DNA from: Porogramme epimiltina | Lineage: Eukaryota; Basidiomycota; Agaricomycetes; Polyporales; Polyporaceae | Direction: 5' to 3' | Assembly: GCA_900155495.1 (NCBI GenBank) | Contig: FTLJ01000501.1 | Span: 1 to 45,812 of the forward strand | Length of the DNA stretch: 45,812 nucleotides | In this document: positions 22,656 through 34,769 of the stretch, piece by piece | Position numbering within the stretch: the first letter of the stretch is position 1 | Layout of the letters: every line of letters begins with the position of its first letter | Notes under the pieces: model-generated | Told to the model about the DNA's origin: nothing | What the model saw: only the letters and a program-made list of their open reading frames with translations | Database searches by the model: none | Translations under genes and position numbers: made by a program

Positions 22656-25006
22656 ATGTACCCCTTATCTGTCGCCGGATACGCATTCGCCCTCGCCGCC
22701 GCCACTCCTTCGGTCTCCTCCGCTTCATCTTCGGTGGACATATCGAGGTCTGGCTCCGAGGCGGCATGTTCGGCGTATACGCTCAAGGGGCCCGCGCTAG
22801 CACACGTGCAGCTCAACGCGACGACGTACTATCCTGAGAACGCGAGCATCTCCCTCGACTCGTCGCACGGCCCACTCGTCACGAGTGACCTCCCAGCGTT
22901 CTGCAGGCTCGAATTGGTGATCACAACAAACGCGACTGCGGGCTCAACTGCGACGACAGAAGTGTGGTTACCGGACGAATGGAACGGCCGGGCACTGACA
23001 CTGGGAAACGGGGCGTATGCGGGTGGAGGTGAGTGTCAGTTCGCTATCTGAGAGTTAGGGATCTGACGGCTGCATGTGACACAGTGAACTATGCGGACAT
23101 AGGCTACAAAGCTATCAGTCAAGCATGTTCGTAGCAACGTCTCTAACTAGAAAAAGTTCAGAATGCTGACAGTGAACTTTCTTTCTTCTCTAGTTGCTGG
23201 TATAGGTACAGACACAGGACACACCGGCTCACCGGCGGATGCCAGCTGGGCGGGTCCTCGTAACGATGTAAGAGCTGGCGTCCTTTTTCCCGCTGCTAAT
23301 GCGCGTGCTTACTGATCGTACGCCATGACCTCTAGAACGCCATCATTGACTTCGGATATCGTGCCCTCCACGAATCTGTTCTCGCTGGGAAGGTCATCAT
23401 CGCCCAGTATTACCAAACTCCTGCGAGCAAGTCCTACTACTTAGGATGCTCGAATGGTATGTGTGCACTACCTCCCCCTTGTTTATTGCAGCTTTACTCA
23501 ACAAATTGTTAGGTGGACGTCAAGGGTGTGTCTTATCGCGCGCAGAGCCCCTATACTTCCGACTAACATCCCATCCATTGTCAGCCTCAAGGAAGTTCAG
23601 GAGTATCCAGAGGACTTCGACGGCGTGGTCGTCGGGTCTCCCGCGAATTGGTGGACACACCTCCTGAGCTGGTATCTGCACTTGAACCAGGTCTCACTGG
23701 TTGGGTCACGCCGGTACATCAATGCCACCGAGTGGTCGGACGTCGTCGCGCCGGAAGTGATGAAACAGTGTGACGCACTGGACGGCGTAGGTTTCAAGAC
23801 TCGACGCTTTCCCCACAATTAACGAGATCTTTAGCTTGTTGACGGCATTATTAACGATCCGCGCCTCTGCAAGTGCGTACCTATTTGACATACCTCTACT
23901 TCCTCCGCTCACTGGTTGCCCTCCAGCTTCGACACCAACAAGCTGTTATGTGCAGATGGGCAGAGTATCTCATGTCTGAGCGCAGACCAGCTTTCCGCTC
24001 TAGACGAGATCTTCTCAGATTACTACGAGGGAGACCAATTCGTCTATGGTCGCATCCTCCCTTCCGGCGGGGAGGCCGCACTGGCCGTGGGAGAGTTATC
24101 CGAAGGTGGAGCACAACTCGGGGTCGACTATTATCGCTATTTCGTCCTGAAGTAGGCACGCCTTCATGCACATGAGATGCAAGTCTTGGCGCTGAGGACT
24201 GCCCTCGCAGTGACACGAGCTTTCAGCTCTCCGACTACGACGCACACAACCTCTCTATTGCCGAGGAAATCAACCCGGGAAGTTTCAATGTACGTTTCTC
24301 ATCCCCTTTCCTTGCTTTGCTCTGAACTGTTACTGTGTCGCTGAGTGTAGGCATACAAAGCGGATCTCACGCCGTTCGCTGGATCTGCCCATCGCGGAAA
24401 GCTTATACATTATGTCGGATGGGCGGACCAGCTCATTACCGCGTCTGGGTCGCTGAATTACTATGAGACAGTCCGCAACTTTACGGAGGGCCACACGCAG
24501 CTGAGGATGGAAGACTTCTACAGGCTGTTCCCCGTCCCGGGGATGCATCACTGGTACGTACCGCCACGCTGCCTTTGGTATTCTACCTGAACTAACCCCC
24601 CGCTCTCGCCAGCATTGTGCGTTTACATTGACCATCGTGACGTAACTTACAGACTCATGACATGCAGGAAGGGAACGGCGCGACATCTTTCGGCGCTGCG
24701 GCAGACCACAACCCACCGCTCTTTTATGACGCGGAGCACAACTTGATGTCCGCGATCGTCCGTTGGGTCGAAGAAGGTGTTGCGCCAGAGTCGTTCGTCG
24801 CTGCGGCATACAACGATGGCATCTCCTTCAACGGGGTGAACTATACGCGTCCCATATGCAAGGTGAGTTTCCGCGTTGAGCTCATTTTCATACACGTCGC
24901 TGACGGGTTGCATACCTGACTACGACAGTTCCCGCTCACGCTCCGGTACAAGGGGAGCGGGAACACAAGCGATGCGGATAGCTTCGAGTGTGTTGAGATT
25001 GCTTGA
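22656..25006 (+). CDS. Tannase/feruloyl esterase B-type secreted esterase, gene 2 of 4
   Basis: Thirteen exons: 22656-23028, 23085-23126, 23194-23267, 23336-23456, 23513-23525, 23585-23786, 23835-23872, 23927-24151, 24211-24289, 24351-24553, 24613-24616, 24668-24862, 24929-25006; 1647 nt, 548 residues. Intact, with signal peptide (MYPLSVAGYAFALAAATPSV), GCSNGGRQG nucleophile loop, YVGWADQLI and PGMHHC. Intron 2 has the weak donor GTTCGT. Exon 11 is the 4-nt CATT. The core promoter differs from its sisters by loss of the TTTAAA element, so expression may be altered. C-terminal exons resemble gene 3 (GSGNTSDADSFECVEIA) although the N-terminal half groups with gene 1. Confidence 0.9.
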
Positions 25007-26543
25007 GGAAATGTGGACATCAGTTGGACCCGAGTTCTGGACGTGGGCCACTTTCTCTGTAGTTCGTAATTGTTGCAAATATGTGATAGACATCGACTAT
25101 ACAACACTGGATAAGGAGAAGTAGCGACTCGCATCATCCTCGTTCAACGTTCAAAGTTGCAAATTGGAGTTTTTCACGCGACTGAGACTGCTTTAAGTTC
25201 TTTCTCCCCTTCTGACACGCTCTTCATCCCCCAGTCGTGGGCCTCCCGGGCCCTCGACCAACGCCCTCAAACCGTCCCTTCAGCCCGTCTAGGAAGTGGC
25301 GCATCGAGCCTGGCCAGCCTCCAATCGTGCCACACGCCCTCATCCCGGTGCCTCCTGGTTGCACTACCACGCCATGTGTGCCGCTAGGAATCGGGATCTG
25401 CATGCAAGGACAAAGCGTGGCGACGGTTCGCGATGAAGCACAATCTGGCCACTCGTTAGTCCTTCCTCCATCCCTCCCCCAGCCTCGCCCGAGTCGCCGC
25501 TGCCGCTTTTTGGTTGATGGGGGATGATGAATGGTAGACTACTTGCATAATGTGCAGGGTTCTCAAAAGTTTAAGCTTTTAGAAGGGTGTTGAGTGAAGA
25601 CAGCAGGACAATGCATAAAGAATAGTGAGGGTGAGGCGTCGGAACGATCGTTGAGACAGGTGAGCGAGTGCACGGGCGCGGTGAGGGCGAGCCTGCAGAG
25701 CGGTGATGACGTAGTCAAAGACAAGATGACGTCAGCCATACTGTCAGGAGGTTGTCAACCAGGCTCGAGCTCGCTGCCTCTCTCTCTGGATCCCGCTCTC
25801 TCGTGGGCCGGGCCACGCTACTAGCTTGCTTCCTCTTCTACTACTTGGGGTCCCTCACATATGCTATCTCTCCCTGTCAACTCGCTTCCCACAGCCTCCA
25901 AGTCACCTAGCAAAAGCGCCGAAGACATCCCATCACCGCCCGGGGGCGAAGGATGTGCGCCCGCTCTCACTACATGCCGTGATGGTCCCTGGAGGAGGAT
26001 GGAGTTGGATGGAGCGTGGGCTTAACAGGGCTCAACAGACCCTGGTCTCCATGAGAATACGGGGGAGAAGGATATGAATAGTGATCATGCGACGCCTCAG
26101 ACTTTATAGGTTCGTGCGCTCATCCTTTGCAAGAGTGATATTTGCACCTGACCCCTGGCAGGTCCCCAGGCCTGCATGTCAATACATAATAAGCCCCATT
26201 TTATTCTCCAAATTCTATACTGGCGGGAATTTATCTACCACAAGATGTGGCATGTGGGCTCAGTAGCCTCGCCTCGCGCGAAGTCCGTTCCGCCGCCCAT
26301 TATCAGGAGTCCCACGTTTAAGCAGTCGTTGTTTTCATAACGCCCGTCCACCGTTCCCTCGGTGCTCAGTTGCCGCCATACACGAGACCATGCCCTGAGT
26401 GGCAACCACGCCTTCGATGGCTTTGTTCGTCAACCTTGTATTGAGTACTCCTTCACGTCCACCGAGTACGTGCACGATCTCGACTCCTCATATCCTCCCT
26501 CTCCCTATCAGCGTTCTCCGTCAGCCCCAAACTCTTCCACGAT
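25007..26543. other. Intergenic between esterase gene 2 and the NACHT-WD40 gene
   Basis: A short 3' flank of gene 2 related to those of the other copies, then from about 25.15 kb sequence unlike the array. It has CT-rich stretches and short open frames (to 26.5 kb) with no domain I recognise. The sequence just before 26,544 is the presumed promoter and leader of the STAND gene. No transposon ends seen. Confidence 0.4.
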
Positions 26544-29500
26544 ATGCGTCACATCAGGCAAATAAAGGACAAAGTGAAGAGCAAACTCAGCGGTGGCTCA
26601 GACTTCGAACGGCTGTCCTCGGGCTCCACCCCACGGAAATCCACCGATTCCGCCAAGGCTGACACCCGCCCTGGCAAACCAACTGGCAGACGGGACCTCT
26701 CAAGGCAAGATCCTCCGCAGAACACATCGGCTGTACAAACCTCGAGTGTGCCCTCCCCGGATCACCCGCCCAAACCAACTCCTGTCACTATCCAGAACGC
26801 TGGCTGGCCAGACTTCAAGAAGACAGCCAATGGCGCGCTGCGGAGTATACTCAAAATCGCGGCGAAGGCGTCTGCTCCTCTGCCACCCCTTCAAAGTGCC
26901 TTAGACACAGTGGTAGCGTCAGTTGAAATCTACGATGTGAGTAGGAGAAGGTCAACGCGTGAGGTCTACAATCTGACGATGTTTGTTGACAGAAATACAG
27001 CGCAAACAAGGGCACAATTCGCAAGTTCGAAGGACGTGTTCGCCCCTTGATACAAATGATCGAGAGCCTTCCCGACGCGCAAGACTGCTCCTGGGAGGTT
27101 TCTCAGCAATTAGGTCGCTTCACAGAGTACGACCTTCTCTTTGAGAGGTTCTGTCTATGCTAACACCTTAACAGAGAGGTGACTCGCATTGCCGAGGTTG
27201 TGGAAGATATGGATCGCCGAGGTTGGGTCACACAAGTCGCGCAAGTTGAAGCCATTGCTGGGGAGCTAGATGGCCACATCAAAGCGTTGTCTTCGCTCGT
27301 GACCCGTCTCATGGTACGTCGGCGAGCCATGTTCTTACACCTGAAAGGCTACGACTTTCGACTGATACTCGAATACTTTCGTCACCAGCTTGAGTCCGCC
27401 CTCCGCAGCCAGATCGCTCTCGAGGTCTGTTCTCCCATGTTGTTTCTTCGTGTCCAGCTTCTTACACCTCGTCTTATTTGGAGTAGAAGCAAGCACGGAA
27501 CACAGGCAAGTCTCCCGTTGACTTCCTCCTATGCCTATTACTAACAATACGTTCCAGCGCTCAAGGAGCTCAACCACGTCGGTGAAGCGCGGTACGATGA
27601 CGGCGAGAGCGGCCGGGTCGGGTGCATGGTGTCCACAAGGATGGAGGTCCTATCGGCAATCCAATCCTGGATACTCGGTGAACTAGAAAATGGCAAGACC
27701 GCCTCCTCCTCGCTCTTCGCAATCAGTGAGGAATTGTCAATTTTATGGATGAACGGCCTCGCAGGCTCAGGAAAGACCACCATCGCCCACACCATAGCCG
27801 CATGGTGCGACGCCTTAGGGCGGCTTGGAGCGAGCTTCTTCTGCGCGCGCACCGGCGGTCGTAGCGTCGTACATCGAATCTTCCCTACCATCGCCCATCA
27901 GCTTTCCGTATCTAACCCGGCGTTCGCGAACGAAGTCATGAAGGCGCTCTCGGCTCACCCCGACATCCACCGCTCTCAGCCATTGAAGCAGTTCGAGAAA
28001 CTCATCGTCGAGCCCCTGAGGGCAATGAAGGACGCCCCTCTCCTCCCCCAAGTAGTCATCATCGATGCGCTCGATGAATGCCACGACGAAGAGGCAGTAT
28101 CAGTCATCCTCGTTGCGCTCTCGCAGTTCGTCGCCGATGTTCGCCCCCTCAAGTTCTTGATCACTAGCCGCCCCGAAGATCGCATCGTGAAGGGGTTCCG
28201 CTACGACTCCCTCCTTCGAAACACTCACTCGTTCCCTATCAACCAAATTCCTCCTGAAGTAATGAAGAAGGACATTGCAATCTATGTCGACGCCCAGTTC
28301 GCATTGATTCCTGAGGCTGACGAGACTTGGCCGGGGGATGAAAAGAAAAGGAAACTGGTCACGCTTTCCGATGGAACGTTCATCTTTATCACAACGGCCT
28401 TCAAGTTCATCCTAGATAAACGAGCGAACGATCCACGCGCACAACTAGAGGTTGTTCTGAATATGGAATGGGACGACGAAGATTCCCCGTTGGCATCCCT
28501 AGACAAGCTTTACGCAAGTGTCTTCGATGCTGCAATCCCAGCCAGAGCCAAGAAATCGATGGTAGCCGGGCTCCGATTCGTCGTAGGCTCTGTGGTGCTT
28601 CTTCGTGATCGCCTTTCAGCCCATTCTCTCGATTTGTTCCTCGGACTGCTGAAAGGAACGTCAACACGCAACCTGGAGTTGCTCGGCTCCGTCATCTCTC
28701 TTCCACAGTCCGAAGACAGTGTCATACAGATCATCCACCCCTCATTCCCCGACTTCCTCATCGACCCTACCAGATGCACAAGACCAGACCTAGTTGTTCA
28801 CCCTCGGCAACAGCACGGCGTTCTTGCGCGGCGCTGTTTCGAAACAATGGCCTCCTCACTTCGCAAGAATGTGTGCCAAATTCCCGTCGATCGAATCTCG
28901 TTCCCCAACAGCGACATTCCCGATCTTGCCGCGCGAGTCCGCGCCCACCTCCCCTCCCATGTTCAGTATGCATTGCGTCACTGGGCAAGTCATCTCCAAA
29001 ATTCCGAGATCGACACAGAAACCTTCGAACTTCTAAAGACGTTCTGCAACAAGCATTTGCTTCATTGGATCGAGGCCCTCAGTCTCATCGGTGACGCTCA
29101 CATCGCCGTTGAAGCTCTGCAGATCGCCGGACGAGCTCTCACAGTACGTACTAAGTCTCGAGCGTGACAACTATGTACTTATTGCGTTCATTTGTCCCTA
29201 GGCTGCCACGTTCGAGGTGCCAACAGTAACAATCGACGTCGTGCGCGACTGCGAACGCATGATAGCACTGTGCTACACAGCCGTTAACGCCTCAGCGTCA
29301 GCCGTGTACACATCGTGCCATCCATTCTACCCATCGAGCTCTACACTGCGTAGGGAGTGCGCTCAAGATTTCCGGGGAAGAACAGCAGTACTTGTCGGGC
29401 TGCACTGGCGCGGGAATGTCACCACCATGGAAGGCCATACCAAGTGGATTCCTTGCGCCGCCTATTCCCCGGATGGCGAACGCGTGGTCACTGCGTCTGG

Positions 29501-31559
29501 CGACAAGACGATTCGGCTCTGGAACGCCCGCACCGGAGCGGAGCTCCTGTCAATTCAGCAGGAAAATGGGGTCTTGAGCGTGGCATTCTCGCCTGATGGG
29601 AAGGACATACTCGCCGGGTTGGAGAATGGGATGCTTCTCTTACTTGATGCTAGGACAGGCGTCTGTCTCTCCTCGCAAAAGCCCCATTCGCACTGGGTTC
29701 GCTCTGTGGCCTACTCACATCAAGGGAAACATGCCGCCTCAGCCTCCGTGGACAAGACGGTCAAGTTGTGGAAGATGGAATCTGCGGAGATCCTGCCCAC
29801 AGCCACCCTCGAAGGGCATTCCGAGCAGGTCAACTCTGTAGCATTCTCGCGCGACGGATCCTTCTTGCTCTCCGGAAGCGATGACAAGACGTGCAGAATA
29901 TGGACGCTCGCGGACACCTCTAACGTTCGCACCCTCCAACACGACTTCAAGGTCAACGCCGTAGCCATTTCTCCCGACAACAGAATAATCGCATGTGGAG
30001 GGCGCAGGAACGTCGTTCTATGGGCGGCGGAGGCCGACTCGGATTCGGACCCCCTCAGGCGGTTGGCGATGACTGGCGACGTTAGGGCACTCGACTTCTC
30101 CCCTCCCGGCTCCTCCCTCGCCGTCGGCTGCAACATGTTTGGCGGATCCTTGATTCGTCTTTGGGACCCTTCAACTGGAGAGCCGCTCGGAGAATCTGAG
30201 GAGATCCGAGGGGAAGGAATCTGGCACTTGCGATTTTCCCCCGACGGCTACAGCCTCGTCTCCTCCCAGGAGAGAACAGCGCGGACGTGGGACGTGGCCG
30301 TGTTGCAGGCCGGCCGCTCCGCAGTTTCGGCAGGCGACCCCGCCGCCTCGACCGACGCCGCCCAGGCGCCAGTGTGCGCGGTCGCGTTCTCGCCGCACGA
30401 CAACGACGTCTTGGCCGCGGCCCTTGACGATGGGATGGTGCAGGTGTGGGACGTGTCGTCCTCCAAGCTCGTCGATACTCTGGCGCGTCCGGACCCCACT
30501 CCTCTCCGTCCCGAGGTCATCGCGTTGACATGGTCGCCCGACGGGTCTCACCTCGCGCTTTCAGGCCGCGAAGATCACTCCATCGTCCTCTACGATCGGG
30601 AGCACAAAAATTTCGTCTCTGTCTTTCGTGGACACGAGAGGGTGGTGGTACAGACGGTGTTCGCGCCGGACTCTGGGCAGCTCGTCTCGGGCTCGCTGGA
30701 TGGAACAATCCGGGGTTGGGACACCAAGACAGGGCACGGGGTGGAGATCTATCGTGGGGAATGTGACATCTGGGCTCTCGCGACCTCGTCGAGGAAAGAC
30801 ATCATTCTCCTCTCATCCTTGGACGACAATCCCATTTCGACGTCCGAGCCACACCCGCAGGTCACCACGTTCCGGCTGCATCCGTGTTCCAAGATTGCCA
30901 GGTCCTGCCGAGTCAGGGGGCATCCTACTATACGCCTTTACGACCTCGCATCGAATGGCCTCCTGTGGGAAATCGCCCATACATATGAGATTAGCACCAT
31001 CTCATTCTCCCTGGATGGCATGCGCATAATAGGAGCAAATAGCGACGGCAGGGCATCTCTGTGGGACGTCTCTCCCCCACATCTTCCACCCTCGAGCCCC
31101 CAACCAGCCTCAGCCGCAAACTCCACTCAAAACAAGATCGCCCCCCGTCTTCTATGCGAGTTCAACTCTCGCATTGAGGGCTCGAGGAATCTCGTGAACT
31201 ACATTGCGTTCTCCGCAGATGGCCGCGCGGTCGTCACGTATGACGAGTACACCCCCATTCCATCACTCAGCTCGCCTTATGCTCAGGACGAGGACGTATC
31301 TCAAGCCACACCTCGTCCAGACAATGACGACACTTTGTCGCGGTTTTCGAGTTACTATGTGGAGTCAGATGGATGGATTTGGCGTGCAGGGGCAGACGGG
31401 GAGCGTCATCGTGTGCGATGGCTTCCCTCCATGTACAGGTTCACCCCAGGTCAATCTGGCTGGGAGGCACGCGGAGGATGGGATATTTGTGGTGACCGGA
31501 TAGCGCTCGCGACTAACGGTGGACGGTTAGTTGTTGTTGACGCGTCGGATAGTCAATGA
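26544..31559 (+). CDS. NACHT-WD40 STAND protein (fungal NLR-like)
   Basis: Seven exons: 26544-26936, 26993-27126, 27175-27313, 27389-27424, 27487-27505, 27558-29143, 29202-31559; 4665 nt, 1554 residues. A signal-transducing NTPase of the NLR-like type, many of which act in fungal non-self recognition and programmed cell death. Layout: basic Ser/Pro-rich start; helical N-terminal region (about 80-240) with WPDFKKTANGALRSILKIAA and PLPPLQSAL, typical in style of mushroom STAND proteins but with no effector domain I can name; NACHT NTPase with Walker A GLAGSGKTT at about 307, Walker B VVIIDALDEC at about 406 and FLITSRPEDRI; a helical winged region; then from about 845 a C-terminal WD40 array (EGHTKWIPCAAYSPDGERVV, ASGDKTIRLWNA and at least ten further blades). 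Exon 5 is 19 nt and its intron begins GC (GCAAGT); skipping it breaks the frame. The gene lies inside the esterase array. Confidence 0.92.
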
Positions 31560-32412
31560 TGCACTCCTCATGCTGTCGTTGATCACATCCGATATTCGTA
31601 CTTTTAGTCGGTCCCCGTCGCTTCTCTTCTACGTTTGTAGTGTCAATGTCGGTAGTGTACATCACCTGTCTTTCTACAGTTTCGGCCAGGTCGTAAGAGC
31701 CTTCTGCAGGGGTATTTGGTGCACGTTCGATGTGCCGTATGTCTACTGAGGCTCGTTACTTGGCTCAGGAATGTTCAACGATGGTATTATGTCAAAAGTA
31801 ATACTACACCTATAACGTTGTATAAGTACTGCGCACAAAAATAGCAAGCGCGGGAAAGTGATAGACGCCCACCACGTCATTCAATGCCGTGAAACTCGGC
31901 GGGTCTTTCCGACAACTTATGAAGTTGGTTTGACTCTGCTTTCACTTCATTCGGAATTCGTTCGTCTCAGTCGCATGGTCGCAGCAATAGTCTTTTAATC
32001 CGGCCTCCGGTGGAACTAAAAGGTGCAGCACATCGGACACCTCTCCGGAGCATCACTAAACTAGTCGCATCAGAATCATCATTCAAGCTTCGAGCTCCTG
32101 GTCCATTGTTCACAGCTCGAATCCGTCGTTAGTTCCAGTGCACGCACTTGTGCACCAACTCTCTAGAATATGCGTGGTGGCTACACTGGACAGTCCGTCG
32201 GTCTCCTTGCATGCGGCGAGTAATGAAGTTCCCTGTTCTCTGGCAACCATGCTGACCAGAACGAATGACATAGGGGTATTCGAGGATACAAAACCTCACC
32301 GGATGCGCACTCCGACCTTGGTTCTTCACCCGAGATCACCGCAGTCACGATCTTCATTTAAAAGCGACCCCGACTAACCTCTGGCTCCCCCAACCAATCC
32401 CTCGAGGCGACA
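31560..32412 (+). repeat. Upstream module of esterase gene 3
   Basis: 3' flank of the STAND gene to about 31.76 kb, then the shared module: GACGCCCACCACGTCATTCA near 31,864, AATGCCGTGAAACTCGG, GGAATTCGTTCGTCT, then CTGACCAGAACGAATGACATAG at 32,252 and CCGAGATCACCGCAG at about 32,331. Confidence 0.65.
32357..32362 (+). promoter_or_regulatory. TTTAAA TATA-like box, esterase gene 3
   Basis: TTTAAA 56 bases upstream of the ATG, at the same position as in gene 1. Confidence 0.5.
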
Positions 32413-34769
32413 ATGCTCCCCCTAACCACCATCAAACACGCCCTCGCCCTCGCCGCCGTCACCAACTCTTCCATCTTCCCTGCTTCATCCTCGACGGGCA
32501 CTGAAAATTCCGGCTCTGAGGCGGCATGCTCAGCGTACACGCTCAGTGGGCCCGCGCTAGTCCATGTACAGCTCACCGGGACGACGTACTACCCTGAGAA
32601 CACGAGCATCTCTCTCGTCTCGCCGCTTAGCCCGCTCTTCGCGAACGATCTCCCGGCATTCTGTCGACTCGAGCTGGAGATCACGACGAACGCGACGGCA
32701 GGCTCGACTGCGAAAACGGAAGTGTGGTTACCGGACGAATGGAGCGGCCGTGCGTTGACGTTGGGAAATGGGGGCTATGCGGGCGGAGGTGAGTGTCGGT
32801 TTGAGGCGTGACAGCCGAATGCCTGATCGTTCATAACATCTACAGTGAACTATTTGGATATGGGCATTGCCGCGGTCAAGCAAGGATGCAAGTCACTTTT
32901 CTGGTTGTGCGTCGTCCAGGCGTCCAGAAGGCTGACGGTGAACTCTTTCCCCTTCACCAGTTGCTGGTGTATCTACAGACACAGGACATAACAGCTCCTC
33001 ATTGGACGGCAGCTGGGGAGGTCCTCATAATGATGTATGGGCTAACTCCCCTTCTCGTTGGTACCTAGCGTACATACTAATGGCATGGAGCTTGTAGAAC
33101 GCCATAATCGACTTCGGATACCGCGCTCTCCACGAGGCTGTCCTAGTCGGGAAGACCATCATCACCCAGTACTACCAGGCCCCCGCGAAAAAATCTTACT
33201 ACCTAGGGTGTTCTAATGGTATGTGACCAGTAACCCATCCTTGAGTGCAGTTTATTTAACAAAACCTCAGGTGGTCATCAAGGGTGCGTGTCGTTGCATA
33301 CTGCCGGGCTTTCCTTTCGATTAACCTCCCATCCGTTGTCAGCCTCAAGGAGGTTCAAGAGTATCCAGAGGACTTCGACGGCGTAGTCATTGGGTCTCCG
33401 GCAAACTGGTGGACACACCTCATGAGCTGGTTTTTGCACTTGAACCAGGTGTCATTGGTGGGGTCGTCTCGGTACATCAACGCAAGCGAATGGTCGGACG
33501 TCGTCGCACCAGAGGTAATGAAACAATGCGACGCACTCGACGGCGTAGGTCTCTGCAATAGCCGGCGCTTTCCCCACAGCTAATGATCTCGCCCAGCTCT
33601 CTGACGGCATTATTAACGATCCACGCCTCTGCGAGTACGTTCTAGTCGGCGTACTTCTTCTTCCACAGCTGACCAGTTAGCCCCCCAGTTTTAACACCAC
33701 CAAACTCCTATGTATGGATGGACGGGCAACCTCATGTCTAACCGAGGACCAACTTTCCGCGCTGAATGAGATATTCTCTGACTACTACGAGGGCGATGAA
33801 TTCGTCTACGGCCGCGTCCTCCCTTCTGGTGGCGAGGCCGAGCTAGCGCAGGGAGAATTAGGCGATGCCGGAGTGCAACTCGGAGCCGACTACTATCGCT
33901 ATTTCGTCTTGAAGTAAGCGCACTTTCATGAGTTCAAAGTTTTAGTGCTAAAGCCTGTCTTCCCAGTGACACGAACTTCCAACTTTCTGACTACGATGCT
34001 CACAACTTTTCCATTGCCACGGAAATCGACCCCGGAAGATTCGACGTACGTTTCCTGCCGCCTTTTATTTGCTTCTTGCTACGTTCATGCGCTGAACCAT
34101 CGTGTTTGCATATGCAGGCGTACAAAGCGGATCTCACACCGTTTGCTGGCCCCGCCCACCACGGAAAGCTCATACATTATGTCGGGTGGGCGGATCACCT
34201 CATCACTGCGTCCGCGTCGCTGGACTACTATGAGACCGTCCGCAACTTCACGGAGAACCACACGGAGCTGAAGATGGAAGACTTCTACAGGATGTTCCCC
34301 GTCCCGGGGATGCTTCACTGGTATGCACCACACCGCCCTCCATATTTAGTCTGAACTAATCCCTCTCTCTCACCAGCATTGTGGGTTTACACGCCGTGTA
34401 CATTCCTTATATATACTAATGGTACGCAGAACGGAAACGGCGCAACATCTTTCGGCGCTTCGACGGACTACAGCCCGCCGCTCTCTTACGATGCGGAGCA
34501 CAACCTGATGTCCGCGATTGTCCGTTGGGTCGAAGAAGGTGTCGCACCCGAGTCATTCGTCGCTGCAGCGTACAATGATGGCAGCGCGTCCAATGGGCTC
34601 AACTACACACGTCCGATATGCAAGGTGGGTGTTTTCGTTTGTTATGATCTGTTAGTAAATTGCTGACAGGACGCATATTTGGCCGTGATAGTTCCCACTC
34701 ACGCTTCGGTACAAGGGAAGCGGGAACACAAGTGATGCGGATAGCTTCGAGTGCGTCGAGATTGCTTGA
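32413..34769 (+). CDS. Tannase/feruloyl esterase B-type secreted esterase, gene 3 of 4
   Basis: Thirteen exons: 32413-32788, 32846-32887, 32961-33034, 33098-33218, 33271-33283, 33343-33544, 33597-33634, 33689-33913, 33967-34045, 34118-34320, 34377-34380, 34430-34624, 34692-34769; 1650 nt, 549 residues. Intact, with signal peptide (MLPLTTIKHALALAAVTNSS), GCSNGGHQG, YVGWADHLI and PGMLHC. Intron 2 starts GC (GGAT then GCAAGT) at the exact position where genes 1 and 2 have GT. Exon 11 is the 4-nt CATT. His replaces Gln after the catalytic-region Asp (WADH), the only such change among the four. Confidence 0.9.

Noticed and set aside
25150..26540. Mobile-element ends flanking the STAND gene
   Set aside because: An eight-base word GTTCAACG occurs near both edges, but the right-hand one belongs to the array sequence, and no inverted repeats or transposase were found.
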